Shown here: piece by piece, positions 8,624-17,033 of the stretch
Numbering within the stretch: the stretch's first letter is position 1
How the letters are laid out: every line of letters begins with the position of its first letter
Assembly: GCA_951813085.1 (NCBI GenBank)
Contig: OX638348.1
Location: forward strand, 2,737,627 to 2,801,626
Direction of reading: 5' to 3'
DNA: 64,000 bases
Source: an uncultured Opitutaceae bacterium
Lineage (GTDB): Bacteria > Verrucomicrobiota > Verrucomicrobiia > Opitutales > Opitutaceae
Notes under the pieces: generated by a model
What the model saw: only the letters and a program-made list of their open reading frames with translations
Told to the model about the DNA's origin: nothing
The model's database searches: none
Made by a program: the position numbers and the translations under genes

Positions 8624-10963
8624 CTAATCTACAAACATCAGCTCATTAGACAAGAGCATAGCTTGAGCATAGAGTTCCCATCCACTTAAAGACTCTTCCG
8701 ATTCTGCGTTTTCCGATGCCTCCAGCGCAGCGAGGAACTTGGACCCCGTCTGGACTTCCTCTTCAGTGGGCTCGCGCTGATATACGCGACGATAAAGGGC
8801 CCCAATTCGAGCCTCCGTATCGCGCCCTCCCTGCTCCTCGATAACGCGAGCTAATCCTTTCGCTTGCCCAACGACGAATGGACTATTCATCAGAAAAAGG
8901 GCTTGCTGAGGAACGATCGTTTCAAAACGAGCGGGCGTCGTGGCATCCGGGCTCGGATGATCGAACGTACGAAATACGCCCGCCGGCTCCGTTCGGTCGA
9001 AGTAGCTATATACTGTGCGTCGATTGCTGGCAGGGTCCAATATATCCTGCTGCACGCCTCCCATCGAAGTATCCAAATTTCCGGACACTGTCAGTAAGGT
9101 ATCGCGCATGGATTCGAAATCCAATCGCTCCTTCGGAAAATGATGCCAAAGCGTATTGGCGGGATCAGCGGCAACAGATTCCGGATTCGGGGCGCTCGAG
9201 CGCTTGTAGGCATCCGAATGAACGATCCGTTTGTGCAAGGTCTTGATCGACCAATTGGACTCTATAAAAGAAGCCGATAACCAATTGAGCAGTTCTAGCT
9301 GAATTGGCTTGGGCGTACGAACGCCAAAATCGCTCGGAGTATCCACCAAAGCGCTGCCCATATGCCATCCCCAAACGCGATTCACGAATACTCTAGCGGT
9401 CAAGGGATTCTTAGGACTCGCCAGCTCGCGGGCGAGCTCAAGCCTTCCGCTGCCAATCGAATAGGGTTTCCGGGCTCCACCCGAAAGCACCTCGAGATAT
9501 TGTCGCGGAACCACCTTCCCCAGCGTCTTAGCGTTGCCACGCAAGTAGACCTTCGAATCCTCCGGTTCCTCTACATCCACGAGCGAATGCGCTCGAAACG
9601 GCACTCCTGGATGCGTCCATTCAATCGGTTCGAGCTTACTGGCGATCGGTTCCGTTTTTTGCCGAATTTTTCGAGCGATCCAAACAGCGACATCCTCGCG
9701 ATTCGGATTGAGCGGAGAATCGGGTTCAGCGAGAAATGCTCGAATCGCATCAAGCCCCTCCTGCTCCTTATCTACCGCATCTTTGAATAGCTTATTGTAA
9801 TGCTCAATTCCAGCCTCTCGATCCGTTTCAGCGTATACCTCGAACCATTCTTCCAAAACCGGATGCGATCGTCCTTTGTCCGTATCCAAATACTCGATCC
9901 AAGCTCTCAATAGTTCTACGCCTACTCGATTGTTTCCCGCAAATACGTCAAGCGCTTCCTCATCATCGATCGCTTTACCCCCGTCGACGGCTCCCAAGAA
10001 ATTTCCGGCCAAAGCGCGTTGCTCCAGCAAATAGGCATCAATGGTCTCTTCTTTTTTCTGGTCGATCTGTTTCTGATTCTCCTCCAATTCATCCAGATAG
10101 GCCTGGTAGTCGGCCTCATTCTCGGGATAGCGAATTATAGGCAACTCTTCCGGGGCCTCAGACGAGTTGAAGATGCCATGCAACGAATAGTAGTCATTCG
10201 TCGGGATGGGGTCGAACTTGTGGTCATGGCAGCGAGCGCAGGTAACCGTCAACCCTTGCAGACCGCGGGTGATCACATCGATTTGATCGTCAATAATCAG
10301 ATCCTTTCTCCGAAAGAACGACTTGCCTAGCGTCAAGAAACCAAGCGCTGCCAATTCCTCCTTATTCTCGCCAAGGTCCAATTGGTCAGCGGCGATTTGC
10401 TCCATAATAAATCGATCGTAGGGCTTGTCTGCATTGAACGATTCGATCACGTAATCACGGTAGGTATGGGCATACTTATAGCGGTTCTCCCGAAAATTCG
10501 GTCGACCTTCGGAGTCTGCATAGCGAGCGACGTCGAGCCAATGCCGTCCCCAACGCTCTCCATAGGTTGGCGATGAAAGCAGGCGATCTACGAGCCGTTC
10601 ATAAGCATCGCTTGATTCATCCGCCAAGAATGCCTGCACTTCCTCGAAGGTTGGCGGCAGCCCTGCTAGATCATAGGTAACGCGCCTAATAAGGCTTCGT
10701 TTGCTGGTGGGGCCGTTGGGTTTTACTCCACGCTCCAGCAACTGCACTGACAGAAAGGCATCCACTTCGTTTCCGGAAGCTGTTTCCATCGCTGGAACTG
10801 CGGGCTTCTCTAATGGAACGAACGCCCAGTGGGTCTCAGCAGCCGCCATGTCAAAAGCGGGAGCGACTGCCTCGTGCTCAGATTCCAATGAAGACCCGAG
10901 GCACACGCCACAGCCCAAGATTGAGCCCAAAACTGTTCGCCACATTGTTTTGACCGTCTTCAT
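8624..10963 (-). CDS. DUF1549/DUF1553 exported protein with CARCH motif (module 2)
   Basis: 779 residues beginning with a signal peptide (M-W-R-T-V-L-G-S-I-L-G-C-G-V-C-L). DUF1549 has R-Y-G-E-R-W-G-R-H-W-L-D-V-A-R-Y-A-D and C-A-R-C-H-D-H-K-F-D-P-I, a heme-c-type CxxCH; DUF1553 near the C-terminus has L-T-A-R-V-F-V-N-R-V-W-G-W. It starts 4 bp after the DUF1501 gene and must be in its operon. It is very similar along its whole length to the protein at 12607-14976, so the two modules arose by duplication. Function unknown. Confidence 0.9.
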   Translation of the reverse strand: MKTVKTMWRTVLGSILGCGVCLGSSLESEHEAVAPAFDMAAAETHWAFVPLEKPAVPAMETASGNEVDAFLSVQLLERGVKPNGPTSKRSLIRRVTYDLAGLPPTFEEVQAFLADESSDAYERLVDRLLSSPTYGERWGRHWLDVARYADSEGRPNFRENRYKYAHTYRDYVIESFNADKPYDRFIMEQIAADQLDLGENKEELAALGFLTLGKSFFRRKDLIIDDQIDVITRGLQGLTVTCARCHDHKFDPIPTNDYYSLHGIFNSSEAPEELPIIRYPENEADYQAYLDELEENQKQIDQKKEETIDAYLLEQRALAGNFLGAVDGGKAIDDEEALDVFAGNNRVGVELLRAWIEYLDTDKGRSHPVLEEWFEVYAETDREAGIEHYNKLFKDAVDKEQEGLDAIRAFLAEPDSPLNPNREDVAVWIARKIRQKTEPIASKLEPIEWTHPGVPFRAHSLVDVEEPEDSKVYLRGNAKTLGKVVPRQYLEVLSGGARKPYSIGSGRLELARELASPKNPLTARVFVNRVWGWHMGSALVDTPSDFGVRTPKPIQLELLNWLSASFIESNWSIKTLHKRIVHSDAYKRSSAPNPESVAADPANTLWHHFPKERLDFESMRDTLLTVSGNLDTSMGGVQQDILDPASNRRTVYSYFDRTEPAGVFRTFDHPSPDATTPARFETIVPQQALFLMNSPFVVGQAKGLARVIEEQGGRDTEARIGALYRRVYQREPTEEEVQTGSKFLAALEASENAESEESLSGWELYAQAMLLSNELMFVD

Positions 10964-10967
10964 TGCG

Positions 10968-12416
10968 CTAGGCGATTAGCTCATGCACCACGTTGCCATG
11001 GACATCGGTTAAACGGAAATCGCGACCCGCGTGACGATAGGTCAACTTTTCATGGTCGAATCCCATCAGGTGAAGAATAGTCGCCTGCAAATCGTGGATG
11101 TGAACGCGGTTCTCAGCGGCGGCAAACCCGAACTCGTCGGTCGCGCCATGGATATAGCCACCGCGAACGCCCCCGCCCGCCATCCACATGCTGAAACCAT
11201 GATTGTTGTGGTCGCGTCCATTTACTTTACCTTGATTAGCGCCCGGTACCGACAACTCCACTACAGGCGTTCGCCCGAATTCCCCACCCCAGATGACCAG
11301 GGTTTCATCGAGCAATCCCCGCAGCTTCAAGTCTTTCAGCAACGCGGCGATCGGCTTGTCGCACTCCTGGCACAGTTTCCGATGCCTTATCTCTAAGTCG
11401 TCATGATTGTCCCATGGCTGACGAAATCCAGTCCAAACCTGAGTATACCGGACGCCGCGTTCCGCGAGTCGGCGGGCGATCAGCAGCTGGCGGGCTTGCA
11501 ATCCTTCGCCGTACATTTCCCGAACATGCTCGGGTTCCTTAGAAATATCGAAGGCATCGGTGGCCTCCATTTGCATGCGATACGCCAGCTCGAAAGATTG
11601 TACGCGCGCATCGAAGCGATCATCCTCATCACGCTCGGATGCATGATAGCCATTCAACTCGTTTAATAGATCCAATTGAATCCGCTGCCGGTCATAGCCG
11701 GTATGCTTATTTTGGATATTCTCCAACAGTTTCTCAATCGACTCGTGCTTGGTATCGATATAGGTCCCCTGGTATATGCCAGGAAGAAAGGCATTCTGCC
11801 AGTTCATGGAATCTGCGACCGGCAGTCCCTTGGGACACATGGCCACGAATCCCGGAAGATTCTGATTCTCAGTCCCTAAGCCGTAGGTCAGCCACGAACC
11901 CATGCTCGGGCGCGGCAATCGGGCATCGCCGCAATTCCAGAGCAACAATGACGGTTCATGATTCGGGACGTTCGTATGCATCGAGCGTACCAAGCAGATA
12001 TCGTCCGCGCATTCTCCGACATGGGAGAAGAGCTCGCTCACTTCCATGCCGCATTGCCCGTACCGCTTGAATTTAAAGGGCGAGCCAAAGGCGGCGCCCG
12101 TGGTACGTTCGGTTTTTAGCTTAATCGGCAAGGCCTTTCCATGCCACTCGTTCAACAAGGGCTTCGGATCGAAGGTATCCACCTGCGAAGGTCCCCCATT
12201 GGCGAAAATATGGATAATCCGTTTCGCTTTCGCGGGAAAATGCGGTTCCTTAACGTGAAGATTAGGGGTACTGCCGCCTCCAGAACCCAATAAGTTCGGG
12301 CCCAACAATGAACTCAGGCTCAGCGCCCCAAAACCCATGCCGCAGCGATTCAGAAAATCACGGCGGCTCAAAGGGAAATTGCGTTGGGGGAGGCTGTTCA
12401 CGGAGGGGCGTTCCAA
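10968..12416 (-). CDS. DUF1501 Tat-exported protein (module 2)
   Basis: 482 residues. The N-terminus carries S-R-R-D-F-L-N-R-C-G followed by a Gly/Leu-rich stretch, a strong Tat signal. Conserved DUF1501 segments include H-I-F-A-N-G-G-P-S-Q-V-D-T-F-D-P-K, W-G-G-E-F-G-R-T-P, N-G-R-D-H-N-N-H-G-F and M-A-G-G-G-V-R-G-G. It is first in an operon with the DUF1549 gene 4 bp downstream, the reverse of the gene order in the module at 2369-6174. It is close in sequence to the protein at 14969-16432. No enzymatic role is established. Confidence 0.9.
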   Translation of the reverse strand: MERPSVNSLPQRNFPLSRRDFLNRCGMGFGALSLSSLLGPNLLGSGGGSTPNLHVKEPHFPAKAKRIIHIFANGGPSQVDTFDPKPLLNEWHGKALPIKLKTERTTGAAFGSPFKFKRYGQCGMEVSELFSHVGECADDICLVRSMHTNVPNHEPSLLLWNCGDARLPRPSMGSWLTYGLGTENQNLPGFVAMCPKGLPVADSMNWQNAFLPGIYQGTYIDTKHESIEKLLENIQNKHTGYDRQRIQLDLLNELNGYHASERDEDDRFDARVQSFELAYRMQMEATDAFDISKEPEHVREMYGEGLQARQLLIARRLAERGVRYTQVWTGFRQPWDNHDDLEIRHRKLCQECDKPIAALLKDLKLRGLLDETLVIWGGEFGRTPVVELSVPGANQGKVNGRDHNNHGFSMWMAGGGVRGGYIHGATDEFGFAAAENRVHIHDLQATILHLMGFDHEKLTYRHAGRDFRLTDVHGNVVHELIA

Positions 12417-12606
12417 TCGAGGGATTTTAGATCGGGAGGTAGTTCTTTAATATACGGTCTCTCAGTCGAGTAAGTAACGCTGAAATAGTAGGTTCGTAAA
12501 GAATTTCGTCATTCGAAGGGTCCATGGACTTCAAAACGTCAATTTCTCCCAAAACCATCGATCAATCCTCCGCAAAGTCGGAGATCGCCCCGCTTCCTGG
12601 GTCGCC

Positions 12607-14976
12607 CTAATTGACGAACATCAGCTCGTTCGAAAGCAGCAATGCTTGCGCATAAAGCTGCCACCGGTTGAGCGGCTCTTTTACCTTTGGATCTGCGATA
12701 GTCGGATTTCCTTGTCCTATAAAGTCCAACCCGAGCTGGATTTCCTCCGGAGTAGCATCCCTTTGAAAAACGAATTTGTAGTATTGCCCAACGCGCTCCG
12801 CGTCATCGGCGCTCTCCTCCAACTCAACGCGCGCCGAAAGCATTTTTGCCTGCTGGATCGAAAACGGGCTGTTCATCAGAAACAGCGCTTGCTGCGGCAC
12901 GATGGTTTCATATCGCTTCGGGCTTGTCGCTGATGGGCTTGGGTGGTCGAAGGTTCGAAATATGCCCGGCGGCTCGGAGCGATCGAAGAAGCTGTACACG
13001 GTTCGCCGATTGGACATGGGATCCATTATATCCGATTGGACGCCCCCCATCGTATCGTCGAGGTTTCCCGATACCGCCAGCAAAGTATCGCGCATCGCTT
13101 CGAAATCCAGCCGCGCCTTGGGAAAATGATGCCAATATGCGTTCTCGAAATCTACCGCTTCCGCCGCAGCATCGGGCTGGCTAGATTGCTTATAGGTATT
13201 GGAGTGAACGATCCAACGATGCAGCGCCTTGATCGACCAGCCTGACTCGATGAACGAGGCGGACAGCCAATTCATGAGATCGATTTGAACAGGCTCCGGC
13301 GTGCGCACTCCGAAATCGCTAGGCGTATTCACAAACTCCTCACCCATGTGCCATCCCCATACGCGGTTTACGAAAACTCGGGCCGTCAAAGGATTGTCGG
13401 GCCTGACGATATCCTTGGCAAATTCCAGTCGCCCACTTCCCTTAGTGTAGGGAGTTCTACTTCCTCCAGATAGGATTTCAAGGAATCGACGCGGAGCAAT
13501 CTCGCCTGGAGTCGCCGCATTGCCTCTCAGGTATATAGGGGAATCTTTCGGTTCGGGAACGTCGGTTAAGATATGGGCGCGAAACGGAGTGCCAGGATGG
13601 GTCCATTCCACCGCATCGCGCTCTTTCATAATATCTCCTGCATTTTCAGGCTCTTCTATCTTCCGCTGGATCCATCCCTTCATAACCGCTCGATCCGGAT
13701 TCAATGGAGAACCCTCCTCGGTCAGAAAGCGTCTCGCCGCCTCGTACCCATCCAGCTCCTCGTTCAAGGCGTTTTTGAACAGCTCATTGTAGTACTTGAT
13801 CCCTGCCTCGCGATCTGATTCGGCATACGTTTCGAACCAATCCGTTAACACCGGGTGCGAACGCCCTTCTTCCGTATCCAAATAAGCAATCCAGAGCTGC
13901 AAAATTTGAGGACTAACGTTATTGATCCCCGCAAAAACTGAAAAATCTCCCGTAATGCTTAAATCGTCAGGAATCGTCTTGGCCTCTTCGTAGGCGCCAA
14001 GAAAATTACCCGCGTGGAGACGTTCATTCAACAACCATCCGTCGATCACTTCATCCGCCCGATCGTCTATCCTCTTTTGGATACGCGCTACTTCGGCCAA
14101 GTAAGATTTGTAGTCTTCTTCGCTCTCAGGTTGCTGAATCACTGGCAGTTCTTCCGGTATCACCGAGGAATTGAAAATGCCATGCAAGGAATAGTAGTCG
14201 CTGGTAGGAATGGGATCGAACTTATGGTCATGGCAACGAGCGCAAGTTACCGTCAAGCCCTGCAGCCCACGAGTGACCACATCGATCTGGTCATCGATGA
14301 AATCGTCTCTCAAGAAAACGCGCCCCAAAGTCAGAAAGCCTAACGCAGCCAAGTCGGGATCGTTTTCTTCCAAGTCTAGCTGGTCCGCCGCGATCTGTTC
14401 CAAAACAAAACGGTCGAACGGCTTGTCCTCGTTGAATGCCCGGATCACGTAGTCGCGATACGTATGCGAGTAGGGATATCGATTGCCGTCCCTGAAATTC
14501 GGGCGGCCTTTCGTATCTGCATACCGGGCCACGTCCAACCAGCGCCTTCCCCAGCGCTCTCCATACGCAGGCGAGGACAAGAGACGTTCCACCAGTTCCT
14601 CATAAGCATCCGGAGATTCATCCGACTCGAATGCGCGTACCTCTTCGTAGGTTGGAGGCAACCCGATGAGATCGTACGTCACCCGTCGAATCAGGCTCCG
14701 CTTGCTCGCAGGACCGTTTTGCGTCAGCCCGGCCTTCTCCAGGTTGCTGAGAATGAAGGCATCCACCTCGTTGCCCCCCGCCAAATCGATACTAGGCGGT
14801 TCGGGCTTTTGCAGCGGGACAAATGCCCAGTGCGTATCCGCCGCAGCCATATTGAATGCGGGAGAATACGGTTCTTCCAATTCCTCTACCGATGACGCAA
14901 TCAATAGAGCGCTTCCGATCAGCAACGCAATCAATGCAATTAGATAGGGCTTAAAATTATTCATTGCTCTAGGCAA
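12607..14976 (-). CDS. DUF1549/DUF1553 exported protein with CARCH motif (module 3)
   Basis: 789 residues with an N-terminal hydrophobic signal (Y-L-I-A-L-I-A-L-L-I-G-S-A-L-L-I). The same blocks as in module 2 are present: Y-G-E-R-W-G-R-R-W-L-D-V-A-R-Y-A-D, C-A-R-C-H-D-H-K-F-D-P-I and L-T-A-R-V-F-V-N-R-V-W-G-W. Its start overlaps the end of the upstream DUF1501 gene by 8 bp, so translation is probably coupled. About 190 bp without a gene separate its end from module 2. Function unknown. Confidence 0.9.
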   Translation of the reverse strand: MPRAMNNFKPYLIALIALLIGSALLIASSVEELEEPYSPAFNMAAADTHWAFVPLQKPEPPSIDLAGGNEVDAFILSNLEKAGLTQNGPASKRSLIRRVTYDLIGLPPTYEEVRAFESDESPDAYEELVERLLSSPAYGERWGRRWLDVARYADTKGRPNFRDGNRYPYSHTYRDYVIRAFNEDKPFDRFVLEQIAADQLDLEENDPDLAALGFLTLGRVFLRDDFIDDQIDVVTRGLQGLTVTCARCHDHKFDPIPTSDYYSLHGIFNSSVIPEELPVIQQPESEEDYKSYLAEVARIQKRIDDRADEVIDGWLLNERLHAGNFLGAYEEAKTIPDDLSITGDFSVFAGINNVSPQILQLWIAYLDTEEGRSHPVLTDWFETYAESDREAGIKYYNELFKNALNEELDGYEAARRFLTEEGSPLNPDRAVMKGWIQRKIEEPENAGDIMKERDAVEWTHPGTPFRAHILTDVPEPKDSPIYLRGNAATPGEIAPRRFLEILSGGSRTPYTKGSGRLEFAKDIVRPDNPLTARVFVNRVWGWHMGEEFVNTPSDFGVRTPEPVQIDLMNWLSASFIESGWSIKALHRWIVHSNTYKQSSQPDAAAEAVDFENAYWHHFPKARLDFEAMRDTLLAVSGNLDDTMGGVQSDIMDPMSNRRTVYSFFDRSEPPGIFRTFDHPSPSATSPKRYETIVPQQALFLMNSPFSIQQAKMLSARVELEESADDAERVGQYYKFVFQRDATPEEIQLGLDFIGQGNPTIADPKVKEPLNRWQLYAQALLLSNELMFVN

Positions 14977-16432
14977 TTAGATCATGCACGACGTTTCCGT
15001 GCACATCGGTGAGGCGAAAGTCACGTCCCGCATGGCGGTACGTGAAGCGCTCGTGATCGAATCCCATGAGATAGAGGATGGTCGCTTGCAGATCGTGTAT
15101 GTGCACCCGATTTTCAACCGCGGCAAAGCCGAATTCGTCGGTCGCTCCATGCACGTAACCGCCCCTGACGCCACCGCCAGCCAGCCACATGCTGAATCCA
15201 TGGTTGTTATGATCACGACCGTTTACTTTCCCTTGGTTAGCGCCCGGTACCGAAAGCTCTACTACAGGCGTACGCCCGAACTCTCCGCCCCAGATTACAA
15301 GCGTTTCGTCAAGGAGACCACGCAGCTTCAAGTCCTTCAATAAGGCCGCGATCGGCTTATCGCACTCCATGCACAGCCTGCGATGTTCCGACTCCAAATC
15401 ATCGTGATTATCCCAAGGCTGCCGGAAACCCGTCCATACTTGCGTGTACCGAACGCCCCGTTCCGCAAGGCGGCGAGCGATCAACAACTGACGGGCTTGC
15501 AATCCATCGCCGTACATTTCTCGAATATACTGGGGTTCCTTAGAAATATCGAAGGCATCGGTCGCCTCCATCTGCATGCGATAGGCCAACTCAAAAGACT
15601 GAACACGCGCATCGAAACGGTCATCGTCCTCGTGCATTGCCGCATGCTTGCCGTTGATCTTGCTCAGCAGGTCCAATTGCTGGCGCTGCGTTTCATAGTC
15701 CGTATGGTGATTTTGGATATTTTCCAATAGCTTCTCAACTGACTCATGCTTCGTATCGATATAGGTCCCTTGGAATGCTCCCGGCAGGAATGCGTTCTGC
15801 CAATTTTGAGAGTCGCCTACAGGAAACCCATTTGGGCACATCGCTATGAAGCCTGGCAAATTCTGATTCTCCGTTCCCAAGCCATACGTCAGCCATGAAC
15901 CCATGCTTGGGCGCGCGATTCGGGCATCGCCGCAATTGAAGAGCAAGAGAGATGGCTCGTGATTGGGCACATTGGTATACATCGAGCGAATCAGACATAT
16001 GTCATCGATGCATTCGCCCACATGAGGAAATAGCTCGCTCACCTCGGTGCCGCTTTGGCCATACGGTTGAAACTTGAACGGCGAGCCAAACGCAGCTCCC
16101 GTAGTCCGCTCCGTCTTGAAGGTTACCGGAAGAGCCTTGCCATGCCATTTATTGAGCAACGGCTTTGGGTCGAAGGTATCCACCTGCGACGGTCCCCCAT
16201 TGGCGAATATGTGAATAATGCGCTTCGCCTTCGCTGGAAAGTGCGGCTCTCGGGAATCAAGCGTCGGCGAACCGCCCTTTCCGATTCCCTCCAAGGGCGA
16301 ACTCAGCATAGATCCTAGCCCCAAGGCGCCAAAACCTAGGCCGCAACGATTTAGAAAGTCACGGCGCGTGTATATAGGGTCTCTGTACGGATGATCGCTC
16401 ACAGTGATACCAGTGGTTTGCAACGGGCGCAA
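14969..16432 (-). CDS. DUF1501 Tat-exported protein (module 3)
   Basis: 487 residues. T-R-R-D-F-L-N-R-C-G-L-G-F-G begins a Tat signal. The body is close to that of the protein at 10968-12416, including H-I-F-A-N-G-G-P-S-Q-V-D, W-G-G-E-F-G-R-T-P and N-G-R-D-H-N-N-H-G-F. It heads the module-3 operon and is divergent from the TonB-receptor gene; the shared 601-bp upstream region contains two kinds of regulatory motif. Two modules in tandem plus a third nearby suggest several related substrates or partners, but no activity is known. Confidence 0.9.
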   Translation of the reverse strand: MRPLQTTGITVSDHPYRDPIYTRRDFLNRCGLGFGALGLGSMLSSPLEGIGKGGSPTLDSREPHFPAKAKRIIHIFANGGPSQVDTFDPKPLLNKWHGKALPVTFKTERTTGAAFGSPFKFQPYGQSGTEVSELFPHVGECIDDICLIRSMYTNVPNHEPSLLLFNCGDARIARPSMGSWLTYGLGTENQNLPGFIAMCPNGFPVGDSQNWQNAFLPGAFQGTYIDTKHESVEKLLENIQNHHTDYETQRQQLDLLSKINGKHAAMHEDDDRFDARVQSFELAYRMQMEATDAFDISKEPQYIREMYGDGLQARQLLIARRLAERGVRYTQVWTGFRQPWDNHDDLESEHRRLCMECDKPIAALLKDLKLRGLLDETLVIWGGEFGRTPVVELSVPGANQGKVNGRDHNNHGFSMWLAGGGVRGGYVHGATDEFGFAAVENRVHIHDLQATILYLMGFDHERFTYRHAGRDFRLTDVHGNVVHDLIA

Positions 16433-16526
16433 ATAAAGTAGCGGAAAGGGTATTTTAGACCAAATCCGGATTTCAGGGAAGCTCTATATAAAGAAGGCAA
16501 CTGAATAACTAGACGATCGATTCGCT

Positions 16527-16550
16527 GATTGCGCCAAACGAGGCGCAATC
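16527..16550. other. Perfect 9-bp inverted repeat
   Basis: GATTGCGCC (16527-16535) and GGCGCAATC (16542-16550) form a perfect 9-bp stem with a 6-nt loop in the 601-bp gap between the divergent DUF1501 and TonB-receptor genes. No T-tract follows on either strand, so it is not a convincing terminator. It could be a protein-binding site or a leader-RNA hairpin of the minus-strand operon. The rest of the gap outside the two operators listed next shows nothing recognisable. Confidence 0.5.
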
Positions 16551-16638
16551 GCCCATGACCTACCTTCGATTGATTGTAGTTTCCGTATTGCATCGCTCAA
16601 TCGGTTGGAAATTTAATTCGAATATCGATTTTTATGAC

Positions 16639-16666
16639 TTGAATTCTACCGTACGGTCGGTAAAAG
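16639..16666 (+). promoter_or_regulatory. Promoter with embedded TetR-type operator, site 1
   Basis: TTGAAT (16639-16644), a 16-bp spacer, then TAAAAG (16661-16666). The spacer carries the core of TACCGTACGGTCGGTA. The same arrangement occurs before the ABC importer (29688) and, on the minus strand, before the thiolase (39975), and the core again at 60067. Orientation points to the TonB-receptor gene about 370 bp downstream. I assign the TetR protein at 40095 as its likely ligand because one site is in that gene's own divergent promoter region. Confidence 0.6.
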
Positions 16667-16824
16667 TCAAGTCCTAAAGTGAGAATGTAGCATCAGTTTT
16701 CGAAACGCCCCGCCCCATCACCCCTAAGCGAACCCAGCACGCTCAAAGGAACCGCTAAAAAACCCCGCTTCGCCGAACACCGCAATAACCATCAATCAAT
16801 CAGGCAGCCCCCTTAACCCCATCA

Positions 16825-16859
16825 ATATCCGAAAATGGACATATAATTCTTGACTCAGT
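16825..16859 (+). promoter_or_regulatory. ROK-type palindromic operator with TTGACT box (TonB receptor)
   Basis: ATATCC-GAAAAT-GGACAT at 16825-16842 (one mismatch from a perfect palindrome) is followed after 7 bp by TTGACT (16850-16855). The copy at 24650 beside the ROK gene has the same palindrome and the same 7-bp spacing to its TTGACT, and the two stretches align without a gap over nearly 40 bp. It lies about 190 bp before the TonB-receptor start. No good -10 hexamer was found at the expected distance. Confidence 0.5.
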
Positions 16860-17033
16860 TATCTGACGTCTGCCAAACTCCCTTAGTATCGCGCTTGCAG
16901 AAGCGTCTAAACCTAAACCCCTATACGCACCCCTAAAACCTGTACACCTACTTTCTGGCCTGGATGGCGTTGAGCTGACCAATTGCCCTCTCCTACGCCA
17001 ATTGAACCCATTGGAACAACCAAACGCACTAAA

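Noticed and set aside
16527..16550. Intrinsic terminator for the minus-strand DUF1501 operon
   Set aside because: It lies upstream of that operon's start and has no T-tract.
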